Below are positions 62,893 through 64,000 of a DNA stretch of 64,000 nucleotides, piece after piece. A program made the translations under genes and the position numbers. The stretch is from Mesaphorura yosii (Eukaryota > Arthropoda > Collembola > Poduromorpha > Tullbergiidae). Position 1 is the first letter of the stretch. Every line of letters begins with the position of its first letter. The notes below the pieces were generated by a model that ran no database searches, was not told the DNA's origin, and worked only from the letters and a program-made list of their open reading frames with translations. The DNA lies in assembly GCA_009869945.1 (NCBI GenBank), contig WIXG01000168.1:102837-166836 (forward strand). Reading direction: 5' to 3'.

Positions 62893-64000
62893 GCAGACAA
62901 TTCCTAAAGATTTCTAATGCATAATGTTGACGCAGCTTCTGCTGTGAGTTCCTTGAGTTGGAATTTCTTACTGATTGACAATAGTACCAGCGAAGCACAT
63001 ATTCCATGAAACGTGTCCGTTCTGTGCTGCACTGAGGTGCTTGACTCTGTCAAGAGTCAAGACACTTGCAAGAAAGTCATCAATCACACGCGAGTCGGTC
63101 TCGCAAGGCAAGCGAAACCGATGACAATTTCTCGGAACCCGATGGCGAAAGGCAGCTTTATTATGCTTCATATTCTGGCCATAAACGCAAATAAGATCTA
63201 ATGATATTGACTAACGACCACAAAGAGATGACCGAAGTGCAAATGGTCGCCACTCGCCAGTCGCTCCAGAATTAAGACAGTAGGAGACACGTTGCTTTCA
63301 AATTCGGCTTTGGCATGTTAATCACAACAGTTAAGCAAAACGACCAATCAATCAGTTCGAGATTGGAACTATCGATGTTCATTCTCCATCTTTGACGCCA
63401 GTGGTGCAGTCCTCTGGCGATCGTTGATAACCAAATCATGTATCATTTGCCAACTGAAATAGGACGTTTGAGCTACTACAATAAAATCTTTTCCGCTCTC
63501 ATCACACTCTCACAATGTACCTCAATGAAAGAACCTAGAGTCGAAATCAGCCGATATATTCCCTTTTCCGAGAAAGACTAAACGGCTTGGCCCTACATGA
63601 AAATCTCATTCAACGCAATCAAGCTCCCTGATTGGTGCTCCTTTCTTAATGAAATTGGACACCAATCAGAAGTGAGGACGATGCACAAAAAGGACAACGG
63701 CATGCGTTCACTACACTACAGCAAAAGGCAAAGCCCGAAAGCGACAACGCGACGATGCGAGGACAAAACGTTTTGGAGCACGCTGCAGTCCCTCTCGACA
63801 TACGTGTTATGAGCTTCAGTCAGACGTAGTCGTCGGGCGGTTTGCAAAGTGAGAAGACGTGTGTACTTTGTGCTCTTAAGGTTCAATCCATTTTTGTACG
63901 GAGGGTCTAGTGAAATATTTAACTTCCATTTTCATCCTTGTTGTTCTTGAAAATTGTTGTCATCAACCTTCATATTCAGCTGCTGATACGTCTTGCTGGT
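62893..64000. other. Right edge, no supported gene
   Basis: No exon chain or RNA gene was recognised. A 71-codon open frame at 63597-63812 (+) has no similarity I know and no splice signals that support it. Confidence 0.4.

Overview
The window is nuclear DNA from an arthropod. Almost every protein-coding gene is split by short GT-AG introns, mostly 50-100 bp. The genes are animal families: talin, SPARC, a squid-type hnRNP, Cdc20, a polypeptide GalNAc-transferase, UTP14 and an SNM1A nuclease. Talin carries the long C-terminal extension I associate with insect talin, and a secreted esterase has a chitin-binding type-2 domain. A springtail or crustacean would fit, but I cannot fix the species. 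All gene models below were spliced by hand. Each keeps a continuous reading frame through all its junctions, and the complete ones total a multiple of three.

Layout. 0-8.8 kb is compact: the 3' end of an SNM1A/DCLRE1A-type nuclease (+), Cdc20/fizzy (-), a Tctex-type dynein light chain (+), a secreted PHB-depolymerase-like esterase with a chitin-binding tail (+), and the end of an unidentified coiled-coil gene (+). 8.8-23.6 kb is one complete talin gene on the minus strand, with 34 coding exons and 2835 residues. 24.5-44.4 kb is a roughly 20 kb stretch with no recognisable gene, holding one MITE-like element and some hairpins. 44.4-60.7 kb is again compact: a YL1-N-domain protein without the YL1 C-terminal domain (-), a GALNT1/13-like glycosyltransferase with mutually exclusive exons (+), UTP14 (-), squid/hnRNP (+) with two C-terminal isoforms and box C/D snoRNA-like sequences in its introns, and SPARC (-). 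60.7-64 kb has no gene I can support but contains a 14-bp tandem repeat.

The genes form no single pathway. Divergent pairs (Cdc20/Tctex, UTP14/squid) share short upstream regions of under 0.8 kb. Convergent pairs (SNM1A/Cdc20, GALNT/UTP14, squid/SPARC) share short 3' spacers carrying poly(A) signals for both strands. The best leads for follow-up are the equal-length alternative exons swapping the catalytic loop of the GalNAc-transferase, the splice choice that adds or removes a PY-type nuclear signal in squid, the intronic snoRNA-like pair, the stand-alone YL1-N acidic protein, the esterase-chitin-binding fusion, and a possible alternative last exon that would cut talin short.
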